Origin: Actinoplanes sp. NBC_00393
GTDB taxonomy: Bacteria; Actinomycetota; Actinomycetes; Mycobacteriales; Micromonosporaceae
DNA length: 64,000 bases
Direction: 5' to 3'
Assembly: GCF_036053395.1 (NCBI RefSeq)
Contig: NZ_CP107942.1
Span: 1 to 64,000, forward strand
Shown here: one piece after another, positions 1 to 9,186 of the stretch
Position numbering within the stretch: the stretch's first letter is position 1
Layout: each line of letters starts with the position of its first letter
The notes under the pieces: model-generated
Database searches by the model: none
Told to the model about the DNA's origin: nothing
Seen by the model: only the letters and a program-made list of their open reading frames with translations
Made by a program: the position numbers and the translations under genes

Positions 1-237
1 CTGGACCTGTTCGAGTTGCTGTTCCGGCTCGGCAACGGGCATCTGCCCAGTTCAGCCGAGCAACAAGGCTTGTACCTGGGGCTCACCATCTTCAAGAACG
101 AACTGTCGGCCACCCCGTACCGGGAGGTGTTGCTGACCGTGGCCGGCCGCGACGTGCGCCGGATCCGCATCGCCAACGGCGGTGTCCTGGTGATGGACGC
201 CCCCGAGACCTTGACCGGCCCGGCCGCGGAGGCGTGA
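1..237 (+). CDS. C-terminal fragment of an upstream defence-operon protein
   Basis: An open frame runs from base 1 to a TGA at 235-237 and clearly begins outside the window. The visible 78 residues contain no motif I can name. The stop overlaps the next start (TGATG), so the gene is translationally coupled to the two genes that follow. If those are MAD7 and MAD8 of the methylation-associated defence system (MADS), gene order would make this the end of the MAD6 kinase. That is inference from position only. Confidence 0.55.
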   Translation: MDLFELLFRLGNGHLPSSAEQQGLYLGLTIFKNELSATPYREVLLTVAGRDVRRIRIANGGVLVMDAPETLTGPAAEA

Positions 238-1832
238 TGGGACTGCACCGTCAGGACCGGGAGTTCCGTCATCCCGGCGTGAGTTTCCTGGACTACAAGC
301 AACTCGACATGGACCGGGTGCTGACCGGGCTGCTGCCACGGCTGTGGTTCCGTGGCTCGCCGAGCGTGGTGATCGGCCAACCGGACGGTATCCCGATCGA
401 CGCCTATGTCCAGCTCATCGTGGAGAACCCGGACCAGTTCCAGGGATTCGACCCGGCCATGACCTACCGCTGGTTGGAGACGAACCTGCTCGACCTGGTC
501 AACCGCGGGCGGCCGGGGCAGGCCGTGGCCGGGCTACGCCCGCTGCACGGATTCGCCTACCGGTACCGCGCGGGCAAGCGGTCCCGGCCCTACGGGGCCG
601 ACGATCAGCTGTACTGGATGATCCGCCACGAGCCCGGTGGTCGCGGGGCACGGGCGCTGGACGACCTCAAACAGTTCTTCTTCGCCGGTGTGGACGGCCG
701 TACCGAGACGCCGGCCACGGGCGCCACGGTCGACGTCGAGACCCAGGCACTGATCAACCTGGCCCAGGTGCTGCGCAAGAAGGTCACCGACCGGGAGGGC
801 AAGGCGGCGTACGGCTACCCGCCCTTGGATCAGGAAGCGGCACGGCTGCTGGTGACCGACCTCTTCCGGCTGCTGTACCACCAGGAGGTCATTCCCCGGT
901 CGGTGCTAGTCGAGCACCTGAAGATCCTGTTCGCGTTCCACCTCGCCCGCTACCACCTGCGGCTGATGCGGCTGCTGCCGCAGCGCATCGCCGGGCAGAC
1001 CGGTGACCCCGCGTGCGGGTTCTTTCTCGACGTGGCAGGTATTCCCGGTACCCCCGTGGCAGCTCTGGCCGAGCGCAGCGCCCGCTACTGGTACGCGCGG
1101 ATGCCCGAGTTCATCCAAGGCACCTTCACCGTACGCAAGCTCGACGACCTGGCCGCGCATCTGGTGCGGACGAACAAGCGCCGTCGCCCGGCCGACGGGG
1201 TGTTCGGGGTTCCCGAGTTGCTGCGGCTGCTGGAACCCCGATATCGCGCCGACCGGGAGGCCTTCGCCAAGTCTCGCCTGCCCCGGGTGCTCGATGCGGT
1301 GCAGGAATCCGAGGAGGCCGCAGACCCGGCGATCGCCGACCTGGTGGGGCTCAAGCTCGATGCGTTCACCACCTACATCGAGATCATTTCGAGCTGCCGG
1401 GTGTCGTTTCACCGCAGGTACCTCACCGAATGCCTCGACACGCTCATGCTTAAGAACCGGCCAGGTGCCATGATCGCTCAGCCGCGCCGCGGCGAACGCC
1501 GGTTCATCTTCGACAGCCGTCTGTTGGAGGTTCTGCTGCAGCTGGCCCTGCTGCGGCCAGACGGCCACGGCCGGCTGCACACGGAGCCGATCCGAGTCGA
1601 CGAGTTCCTGGAAGTGCTCCGCGAAACCTACGGTCTATACATCGACCGGCTGCCACCGGGAGACGGCTTCGGCACGCCGACCCTCACGGATCAGGCCGCG
1701 CTGCGGGCGAACCGCGCGGCCTTCGTCGCCAAACTGCGGGAGATCGGCTTCTACAGCGACCTGTCCGACGCATATCTGACCCAGACCATCACCCCCCGAT
1801 ACCTCCTCAACTCGGCTGGACCATCACGATGA
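237..1832 (+). CDS. Defence-operon protein, MAD7-like (531 aa)
   Basis: A 531-residue soluble protein without a P-loop, signal peptide or membrane segment. I chose the ATG at 237, which overlaps the upstream stop; a GTG at 234 is in frame just before it. Its end overlaps the start of the giant ATPase by ATGA, so the two proteins are probably made in fixed ratio and may act together. Size and position next to a roughly 1,780-residue HerA-type ATPase fit MAD7 of MADS, an antiphage system coupling methylation with a large effector set. The alternative is DptG of phosphorothioation-dependent restriction. No catalytic motif is visible, so the individual role is unknown. Confidence 0.5.
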   Translation: MGLHRQDREFRHPGVSFLDYKQLDMDRVLTGLLPRLWFRGSPSVVIGQPDGIPIDAYVQLIVENPDQFQGFDPAMTYRWLETNLLDLVNRGRPGQAVAGLRPLHGFAYRYRAGKRSRPYGADDQLYWMIRHEPGGRGARALDDLKQFFFAGVDGRTETPATGATVDVETQALINLAQVLRKKVTDREGKAAYGYPPLDQEAARLLVTDLFRLLYHQEVIPRSVLVEHLKILFAFHLARYHLRLMRLLPQRIAGQTGDPACGFFLDVAGIPGTPVAALAERSARYWYARMPEFIQGTFTVRKLDDLAAHLVRTNKRRRPADGVFGVPELLRLLEPRYRADREAFAKSRLPRVLDAVQESEEAADPAIADLVGLKLDAFTTYIEIISSCRVSFHRRYLTECLDTLMLKNRPGAMIAQPRRGERRFIFDSRLLEVLLQLALLRPDGHGRLHTEPIRVDEFLEVLRETYGLYIDRLPPGDGFGTPTLTDQAALRANRAAFVAKLREIGFYSDLSDAYLTQTITPRYLLNSAGPSR

Positions 1833-4800
1833 GCACGAGCACCGGGCTGCGGGAGATCACCGACGCCGAATTCGACGAGGCCCTCGAACGGGTGCTTGTC
1901 CCGCGGTTGTCCAGCCTGCTGGCCGCCCGTGGTCCAGGCCACTGTGCCCGGGTTGCCGACGTACCCGCCTCGCTGGCCGAGCGGCTGTGCCGCAGGTTAC
2001 GCGAGGCCGTCGGCGATCAGGCGCAGGTGCATGTCCTCGGCCAACCGCCGACCGTCGCCGCTGATGTCGCCGTGACCAGCACCAAGCTGGTCGAGCTGCG
2101 CAACCCGGACGCCCAGGACCGGTTGCGTCCGCCGCTGCTCGTCTTCCTCCCGCCCGGCGTGCACGTCAGCGCCGAGGACTCGTTCGACGTGGCCACCTTC
2201 GAGGACGTCACGCTCGGCGAGGTCTACCCTGATCTGATCGCGCAACTGCTGGTGAACGTGCCGGACGAACTGCGCCACGATCTGCTCGAGATGTTCGCCG
2301 GGCTCGACGAACACGCGGCACGGCCGCCCGGCGCTGCCGAGCGGGCACGATACCTGCTGACCGTGGCGGCCAACGACTACGACCGGCCAGCCGCCGGGGC
2401 GGCGCTGTTCGAACTGGGTCTGATCCCCGACTTCGAGGTCTTCACCGAACCCGCCAATGTGCAACTGCGGATACAGCGCAACGTGGCCGCAGTCCGCACT
2501 CTGAACACCCCGGACCGATCCGTACGCCAGCGGGTGATCGCGTTGCGGCTGACCGATTCAGGTTTCCGGTCCCGGCTCGCGGACTTCCTGAGCCGCACGG
2601 GCCTGGATGATCCGAGGGCCTGGACGCGGCCGATCGTCGTCGACCATGCCAACTGGCCGCTCGCCTTTCACCGCTGGCCGCTGCCCGACGAACAACCGGT
2701 CCAGCACGTCACGATCCGGGTCGGCGAACTGGATCTGCCACTGGCGGGCAGCCAGCCACAGCACGCCGGCCATGCGGTGCTGGGCAGCATCGCCGGCCAG
2801 CCCTATCTGATCGCCGGTGGTTCCGGGCAGACGGAACTGGCGGTCACGTTCCGGGTCGAACCCGATCCGCGTACCGTCACCGGCCTGGCCCGGTTCGCGG
2901 TGCAGTTGGTCTCCGAAGAAGCTGGTCCTGCTGGCGTGCAGACCACGGTCAAGGTTTCCACCACCGCCCGTGACCCGTACAAGGCCAAACTGCGCAAGCT
3001 GCGCGCCGCCAACCTGGAACCGGGTTGGCACTACGTACGGGTGCTGCCGCTGGACGCGGCGGGAGTCGAACTACCGACAGCCGAACGACGCGGGCGACGC
3101 GCGGGGGAGAGCGAGCCCGGCGGGCACCCACCCGAGGAAAGCGACCGCTTCTACGTGGTCGCCGACGGCGACGACCTGGACGAGCCACCCCCTCGGCAAC
3201 AGATCACCAAGGGCGTCGGCGTCACCCAGGTGCTGCGGCAACTGCAGTTCGCGGCGCTCGCTGACGGCCGGGACTGGCAGACCATTACCTGCCGTTCGGT
3301 GTCCTGGAAAGGCCGGGACCGTGCCGGCGTCCAGGCCAGCTTCGGCCCGTACGGCAATGCCGAGATCCAGGTCGGCCCAGTCCTCGGCGAGCTGGAGCGG
3401 GAGATTCTCGCCGCACCGGAACGGTTGCGTCCGTTGCAGATCACCATGGTGGCCGAGGCCCCAGTGGAGATTTGCCGGTTCGATGGCGGCCTTTCGGCGC
3501 TCCATGACGAACCGACGGCCCTGCTTCAGCAGGCCCGGACGGCGGTTTTCCAGGCGATCACCGGCACCGACGACATGGTCCTGGCCGGTCGCGACCTGCT
3601 CACCCTTCGTGAACCGATCATTGCCTACGCCCAGGCGTACGCCACCGCCCTGACCTGGCACCTGCACCGGGCCCAGCATTCCGCCGCCGGAGCACTGCGA
3701 GACCTCACCGCACTGCTCCGCGTCGACACGGTGACGGTCGACTACCGCGACGCCGCAGGCACCCGCCGGGAACTCACGCTCGTTGCACCTACTCATCCGC
3801 TGCGCCTGCTGTGGCTGCTGACCTGGGCCGAGCTTGGCAACGCGTGGTTGGCGGACGCGGCGGCAGCCGAGCCGGCCACCCTAGTCGCCGCCGGGCACAC
3901 GCTGCTGGAACTCGAACCCACCGGGTTCCCGCTGACCGTGGTGGCCGGCGACGGGCGGCTGACCATGGCGGCCGCCAACCTCAGCCCGTACTGGGGCGTC
4001 TGCCTGCCGTCGGAGACCCACGACCCGCAGACCGTGCTGATGGATCTCGCCCAAGCGCTAAGGGTCACGGCCGGACCGGCCGCCGGTGGCACAGTCCCAC
4101 CCGCCAAGCTGGCCGACCGGCTCGAACGCTACCTGCGGATGCACCCGTACGTGAGCACGCTGGTGGTGTGCGCGGTCAACGCCGGGCGTGGCGACATCCT
4201 CGCCGACACGCTGCTCGAACTCGAACGCCGACCCTCGACCAGGCGGCTGCAATACGACCTGCGGCTGTTCGCCGCAGACCCGCAGGCCCCAGGTGTCGGC
4301 GAAGCATTGGCCGACCTGCTGCGAGGCACCTGGAGCAATACGGCTGAAGCTGAGGTCTTCGCCGTACCGTCGGCGACCGCGCTTACCCCGAAACTCTCGG
4401 TCGCCATCCGGCCGCTGGCCGAGTACCGCTCGGCGACCAGCAACCACACCGCCCACGTGACCATCCTGTTCGACGCGTTCACCGGTGAACAGTTCGACGT
4501 CGGCGACGACGAGCAGCCCGTACCCGTCCCGGTTCACGGTCTAGTCCAACCCATGCGAGTGCGCTTCGTCGACACCGACACGGACATCGCCTGGCACAAG
4601 CAACCCCGCCACGGTAAAGCCCGCGACCTTCCCGGCGCGGAGGAGTGCACTGACCTGCTGGCCGCTCTACCGGCGACGATTGCGGCGGCAACCGCGACCG
4701 TCACCACGGGCGAACCCGGTCTGGGACGCGTTCCCCGGATCACGCTCAGCCTCGACGCCGACGACACCGCCCTGCTGCATCAGGCCCACCGATGCAGCGA

Positions 4801-7180
4801 CTGGGTCATCACCGTCGACCGCACCCTCGGTGTCGAATACTTCGACAGTCCGGGCAGCGCTCGGCGTCCCGCCTATGTGATCGACTATGCCCCGGACGGC
4901 GATGCGGGCCTTGACCATCACCTGGTGGTCAGCTCCAGATCGGTTGACGAGTTGCGGGCCATGCTCAACCCGATGGTGGACCAGCACGGCGTACAAATCG
5001 ACCGGCGTCACGCGGGCACGTTCTTCGACCAGCTTCGGCTGCTGTCCGGGCGGCTCGCGTTCAAGATCGCGTCAACCGCGCCGAACCAGCGTACCGAGGT
5101 CCTCGGCCTAGCCATGGCCCGGCTCTACCTGGACTATCAGGGCGTACTGCGGGATCAGATCCTGGTACCGCTGGACGCACACTTGGAACTCTATCGAGAG
5201 GCGCGGCGACGAGCCGACGAGATCACCGAAAGCGTCACGCTGCACCGTACCGACCTTGCCCTGTTCAGCTTGGACGCGCGGCGGCGCACGATCACCTGCC
5301 GCCTCGTCGAGGTCAAATGCCATACGGCATTGAACAGCATTGCCGACGTTCAGCAGCTTCGAGACAAGATCTCCGAGCAGCTCGACCGTAGTGAGGCGGT
5401 CCTGCGTGGTAGCTTCGACCCCGATCTCCTGAAGCCTGATCGGCCGGACCGGACGGTGCGCAACGCCGAACTCGCCACCCTGTTGCGTCACTACCTCGCT
5501 CGGGCGATTCGGCACGGCGTCATGGCCGTGGGCCCAGCGGCAGAGGCGGAGTGGTTGCTCGACAATCTCGACGACGGCTATCGGATGGACTTCACCCGTA
5601 CCGGTTTGATCTTCGACCTGAGCGGTGCCGGCTCCGACATCGAGACTGAGTCGGGCGTCGAGTTCCATCGGATCGGCCGCGACCTCGTCGATGAGCTTCT
5701 TGACGCGATCGTGACCGATCCGGTGCTGGCCGCCGGCGCCGCGGAGAGTCAGACCTCCGCTACCCCGGCCGGCCGAGACCTCACCGTCCCGCGGCTGGCG
5801 GAGGCTGCTTTTCGGGCACCGACCCGGTCGCATGACATTCCGGCCGAGCAGTCCGAACCGCCGGAGCAACCGCCGGCTGCGGTCGACGACGTTCCCGTAC
5901 CGGTTGAGGAGCCGCCGGCCGTTGTTGATCACCCCTTCGCTGTCGAGCCGAGTGTTCCCGTGACTACGGAACAAGCTGCTGACACCGCCGACCCAGACGT
6001 GTTCGTGGGCACGACACGCCCGTCACCTCAGTACGGCGTGATCGGTGAGGCTGTAGGCAGCAGAATCGCCCTGGACCTCAACGAGACGCACACGATCAGT
6101 CTCTTCGGCGTGCAAGGCAGTGGGAAGAGCTACACGCTCGGCTCCATCATCGAAGCCGTGTCGCTGCCGGTTCCTGCGCTCAACCAGCTTCCCAAACCGC
6201 TGGCAACCATCGTTTTCCACTACAGCCCCACGCTGACCTACACCCCCGAGTTCGCCAGTATGGTCGAGCCCAATGACGACGCGGAACAGGTAGAACGCCT
6301 GCGGCGACGCTACGGGGCCGACCCCGCTGCGCTCACCGACGTGGTCATGCTGACGCCCTCTGACCAGGTCGAGATACGCCGCGCTGAGTATCCCGCCATC
6401 GAGGTTCACCCGCTGAAGTTTGGCTCCGACGAACTACGAGCCAGCCACTGGCGCTTCCTCATGGGTGCCCTCGGCAACCAATCTACGTACATCCGCCAAC
6501 TCAACCGGATCATGCGGGCCAATCGGTCCGCGCTCACGCTGGACGCCCTCCGTGACGGCATCGACCAGTCCACGCTGACCGACCAGATCAAGCAGCTCGC
6601 CCACCAGCGGCTCGACCTCGCGGCCGACTACATCGACGACAACTTCCGGGTTCAGGATCTCGTCCGGCCCGGTCGCCTGATCATCGTCGACCTCCGCGAC
6701 GAGCTCATCGAGAAGGACGAGGCGCTCGGTCTCTTCGTGGTGCTCATGGAACTTTTCGCCGAGGCGACGGCCGACGGGGAGCGGTTCAACAAGCTCGTGG
6801 TCTTCGACGAGGCGCACAAGTACATCGAGAGTCCCGACCTGGTACACGGCCTGGTGGAAAGTGTCCGAGAGATGCGGCACAAGGGCATGAGCATCCTTGT
6901 GGCCAGCCAAGATCCGCCGTCGGTGCCCATCCCACTCATCGAACTCTCCAACCACGTGATCCTGCATCGATTCACGTCGCCCGCCTGGCTAAAGCACCTG
7001 CAGAAGGCCAATGCGGCACTCGCCGACCTGACACCGGCGAAGCTGGCCGCACTCGATCGCGGCGAGGCGTACCTGTGGTCGAACAAATCCACCGATGCGG
7101 CATTCACCCGCGGCGCCGTCAAGATCTCGCTCCGCCCAAGGGTCACCCGGCACGGTGGGGGTACCAGGACGGCGGTGTAG
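1829..7180 (+). CDS. Giant HerA-type ATPase of a defence system, MAD8-like (1,783 aa)
   Basis: The C-terminal third is a HerA/FtsK-type motor: Walker A GVQGSGKSYTLG with Lys1433, and a Walker B segment ending VVFDEAHKY near residue 1655, followed by an arginine-containing helical end. A Pro/Glu/Val-rich linker (about 1290-1395) separates it from the long N-terminal part. Around residues 1142-1163 there is Asp1142, then 18 residues later EVK (Glu1161, Lys1163), the spacing of a PD-(D/E)XK nuclease core. Proteins of this build (MAD8 of MADS; DptH of phosphorothioation-dependent restriction) are DNA-translocating effectors of antiphage systems. ATG at 1829 overlaps the preceding stop. Family choice between MAD8 and DptH is not settled from sequence alone; the ATPase call is firm. 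Confidence 0.62.
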   Translation: MSTSTGLREITDAEFDEALERVLVPRLSSLLAARGPGHCARVADVPASLAERLCRRLREAVGDQAQVHVLGQPPTVAADVAVTSTKLVELRNPDAQDRLRPPLLVFLPPGVHVSAEDSFDVATFEDVTLGEVYPDLIAQLLVNVPDELRHDLLEMFAGLDEHAARPPGAAERARYLLTVAANDYDRPAAGAALFELGLIPDFEVFTEPANVQLRIQRNVAAVRTLNTPDRSVRQRVIALRLTDSGFRSRLADFLSRTGLDDPRAWTRPIVVDHANWPLAFHRWPLPDEQPVQHVTIRVGELDLPLAGSQPQHAGHAVLGSIAGQPYLIAGGSGQTELAVTFRVEPDPRTVTGLARFAVQLVSEEAGPAGVQTTVKVSTTARDPYKAKLRKLRAANLEPGWHYVRVLPLDAAGVELPTAERRGRRAGESEPGGHPPEESDRFYVVADGDDLDEPPPRQQITKGVGVTQVLRQLQFAALADGRDWQTITCRSVSWKGRDRAGVQASFGPYGNAEIQVGPVLGELEREILAAPERLRPLQITMVAEAPVEICRFDGGLSALHDEPTALLQQARTAVFQAITGTDDMVLAGRDLLTLREPIIAYAQAYATALTWHLHRAQHSAAGALRDLTALLRVDTVTVDYRDAAGTRRELTLVAPTHPLRLLWLLTWAELGNAWLADAAAAEPATLVAAGHTLLELEPTGFPLTVVAGDGRLTMAAANLSPYWGVCLPSETHDPQTVLMDLAQALRVTAGPAAGGTVPPAKLADRLERYLRMHPYVSTLVVCAVNAGRGDILADTLLELERRPSTRRLQYDLRLFAADPQAPGVGEALADLLRGTWSNTAEAEVFAVPSATALTPKLSVAIRPLAEYRSATSNHTAHVTILFDAFTGEQFDVGDDEQPVPVPVHGLVQPMRVRFVDTDTDIAWHKQPRHGKARDLPGAEECTDLLAALPATIAAATATVTTGEPGLGRVPRITLSLDADDTALLHQAHRCSDWVITVDRTLGVEYFDSPGSARRPAYVIDYAPDGDAGLDHHLVVSSRSVDELRAMLNPMVDQHGVQIDRRHAGTFFDQLRLLSGRLAFKIASTAPNQRTEVLGLAMARLYLDYQGVLRDQILVPLDAHLELYREARRRADEITESVTLHRTDLALFSLDARRRTITCRLVEVKCHTALNSIADVQQLRDKISEQLDRSEAVLRGSFDPDLLKPDRPDRTVRNAELATLLRHYLARAIRHGVMAVGPAAEAEWLLDNLDDGYRMDFTRTGLIFDLSGAGSDIETESGVEFHRIGRDLVDELLDAIVTDPVLAAGAAESQTSATPAGRDLTVPRLAEAAFRAPTRSHDIPAEQSEPPEQPPAAVDDVPVPVEEPPAVVDHPFAVEPSVPVTTEQAADTADPDVFVGTTRPSPQYGVIGEAVGSRIALDLNETHTISLFGVQGSGKSYTLGSIIEAVSLPVPALNQLPKPLATIVFHYSPTLTYTPEFASMVEPNDDAEQVERLRRRYGADPAALTDVVMLTPSDQVEIRRAEYPAIEVHPLKFGSDELRASHWRFLMGALGNQSTYIRQLNRIMRANRSALTLDALRDGIDQSTLTDQIKQLAHQRLDLAADYIDDNFRVQDLVRPGRLIIVDLRDELIEKDEALGLFVVLMELFAEATADGERFNKLVVFDEAHKYIESPDLVHGLVESVREMRHKGMSILVASQDPPSVPIPLIELSNHVILHRFTSPAWLKHLQKANAALADLTPAKLAALDRGEAYLWSNKSTDAAFTRGAVKISLRPRVTRHGGGTRTAV

Positions 7181-7498
7181 TGAGAGGCTCGGCGGCCATC
7201 CGATACGTCCGCACCGACCTTCGCCCCACTGAGGACTGACTGAGGCTGCTTTCAATCCGCAGGAACCGAAACGTCACCTCCATCATGATTGGCAGCAGCT
7301 TCGCCGGCAGCCGAGCGAAGGGGTGGGACGACGAGCCACAGTGATCGGGGTAGCCGTTTGTAGGTAGGTACGCAACACCGAGACGGCGTTGTTGGCACGG
7401 TGCTCGGTCGAACCGGCGTCGTCGTCGGGGCGTACTCCCCAGTGAGGAGCGCCGGTGCATTTTGGGCGACGTGAAAGCCGCGACCGGAGGTGATCGGT
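7181..7498. other. Intergenic region, no gene seen
   Basis: About 320 bases between the defence operon and the WXG-type gene. It holds stops in all frames and no convincing hairpin terminator. The promoter of the next operon probably lies here, but no clear -35/-10 pair is visible. The only firm signal is the GGAGG at 7486-7490 that serves the ATG at 7499. Confidence 0.5.
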
Positions 7499-8590
7499 AT
7501 GGCTGGCGAGCTGTTCGTCGATGTGGCGGGCATGAACTCGCTGTACAACCACCTCCGCGCGGCTGGCGACGACGCGGAAGACGCTTCGATCTACGTCAGG
7601 AAACATTGCGACCTCAGCTCCGCCCAGCAGGGCATCATCACGCAGGTGATGACGCCGCACGATCATGCCTATGAGGAGATGACGGCGGCGTTATCGCGGC
7701 TCCGGTCGCTGATCAACAGCGCTGCAACGCAGGTCAACATGGCGCAGGTGGAGTATTCGCAGAGGGACCTGGCGTCGGCGGCGGATCTAGACCGCGGCTA
7801 TCCCGGCGCGGAGAACCCCGGTGTCTTGGCGAGCAGCCTGGCTCAAGAACGATTTCAGTTGCCGGCGGGTCATTCGTCGTTCTCGAACGTCCGTGACGCG
7901 GCCGAGCATCTGACAACGCCGCAGGATCCGAAGGCGGAGTTCTGGTCGATCAATCCGGTCGTGGATCTCATCAGCCCGTTCGCTTATCTGCGGCAAGCGG
8001 CGATCTGGGTGTTCAACCACGACCCGTTCGAGCTGTGGACGGAATGGTTCGCCGGTGACTGGGACAGTTACATCACGGCTGGTGAAGCCATGGCCAGAGC
8101 CGGTGATGCCGCTGCGGCGATCGGCGACAACCTCGCGGCCGGTGCGGTGGTGATGCCCGTGGTGTGGCGCGGAAACGCTGCCGAGAACTTTCAGGAGTAC
8201 GACCTTAGGCTGGCCGCGGCGGCGAGGTCGGTCCAGGAACTCGGGCGCAACTTCAAAGAGCTCTATGACCAGGCCGCCGATGCCGTCAAGAGTCTCTATG
8301 ACGTGGTGAGCGGCCTGATAGTGAAGATGTTCGACGCTCTGCTGATCGTCAGCATCGGGCTGGCCGGCGGGACCGCCATGGTCGCCACGTTCGCCGGGGC
8401 GGTCGTGGGCTACTCCGTGGCCCTGAGCTATGCCATCTATGCGATCGATCTGTACAACGAGATCGCGACGGTCTACGGGAACGCCGAAGCCATGATCAAG
8501 GCGATCGGCGGCTCGATCACCGCGCTGAAGTCGTCAGCGGAGCTGATGGAACTGCCCAACCTCGAACCGTACCGACGCCCCGGCAACTAG
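7499..8590 (+). CDS. WXG100-like (type VII secretion target-like) protein
   Basis: A 363-residue helical protein. The ATG at 7499 is preferred over the in-frame GTG at 7490 because GGAGG (7486-7490) lies 8 bases upstream. The N-terminal 80 residues look like an ESX/WXG helical hairpin (MAGELFVDVAGMNSLYNHLR start), and a second hairpin with a WRG turn sits near residues 220-270 (VVWRGNAAENFQEY). A hydrophobic stretch rich in Gly/Ala follows at about 275-320. This layout is typical of type VII secretion-associated proteins in actinomycetes that carry their helical domain at the N-terminus. No secretion apparatus gene is in the window. The two small downstream genes probably belong to the same operon. 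Confidence 0.6.
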   Translation: MAGELFVDVAGMNSLYNHLRAAGDDAEDASIYVRKHCDLSSAQQGIITQVMTPHDHAYEEMTAALSRLRSLINSAATQVNMAQVEYSQRDLASAADLDRGYPGAENPGVLASSLAQERFQLPAGHSSFSNVRDAAEHLTTPQDPKAEFWSINPVVDLISPFAYLRQAAIWVFNHDPFELWTEWFAGDWDSYITAGEAMARAGDAAAAIGDNLAAGAVVMPVVWRGNAAENFQEYDLRLAAAARSVQELGRNFKELYDQAADAVKSLYDVVSGLIVKMFDALLIVSIGLAGGTAMVATFAGAVVGYSVALSYAIYAIDLYNEIATVYGNAEAMIKAIGGSITALKSSAELMELPNLEPYRRPGN

Positions 8591-8614
8591 ATCAGAACGC
8601 GGGAGGCGACTGCG

Positions 8615-8905
8615 ATGAACCGCGGTATCACCGACGACCCGAGCGTGAAGGCGCTGCTGCGCCGCCTTGCCGACGAACGCGACCACGACGATCCGGTCGG
8701 CGAGCTGTCTCGCGCCCTGCTCTGCGGAGAGACTTCGCCGCAGGAGTTGCTGCGGCACGGTTGGTACGGTGAGGGCCTGGCCAGCGCTGTGGAAGCTGGC
8801 AGGTCGGAGTTCAACCGCATGTCACCGCAGCAGCGCACGGCGATCGAGGACGCTGCCGTTCGTCTTCGCGAGGCACCCAACGCAGGCGCGGGAGGAAACT
8901 CGTGA
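8615..8905 (+). CDS. Small hypothetical protein (96 aa)
   Basis: A 96-residue acidic, charged helical protein preceded by GGGAGG at 8600-8605. It follows the WXG-type gene by 24 bases and its stop overlaps the GTG of the next gene (GTGA), so all three are one operon. No motif recognised. The context suggests a partner, chaperone or immunity-like component of the WXG protein, but this is inference. Confidence 0.6.
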   Translation: MNRGITDDPSVKALLRRLADERDHDDPVGELSRALLCGETSPQELLRHGWYGEGLASAVEAGRSEFNRMSPQQRTAIEDAAVRLREAPNAGAGGNS

Positions 8906-9186
8906 CGACGTGGCTTCGCTGGCAGCTGGCTTCGCCGTTCATCGTCCTGTCCGCACTGTTCCTAGCGCTGACCGCGGCCGGCGGCTACGCCTACTGGTCG
9001 GTGGACAGCGCGGCCTGGCGCGCGCTCACGGTCTTCATGTGCCTCATTTACACGATCTGTTTAGGCATCGGCATCTCCATAGCGGTGGACCGGAAGCTGG
9101 ACAGCTTCCCCTGGCGCCGCATGGGAACCGTGGCGCTGTTCATCGTTCTCAGTCTCGGCGTCCATTGGGTCCGAGGAATGGTCTAA
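8902..9186 (+). CDS. Small membrane protein (94 aa, three TM segments)
   Basis: Starts at GTG 8902, overlapping the previous stop. Three hydrophobic segments are visible at about residues 10-30, 40-60 and 72-90, separated by short charged loops, so it should be an inner-membrane protein with no large soluble domain. Its 3' end overlaps the convergent gene on the other strand by about 125 bases. Probably works with the WXG-type protein. Function unknown. Confidence 0.6.
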   Translation: MTTWLRWQLASPFIVLSALFLALTAAGGYAYWSVDSAAWRALTVFMCLIYTICLGIGISIAVDRKLDSFPWRRMGTVALFIVLSLGVHWVRGMV

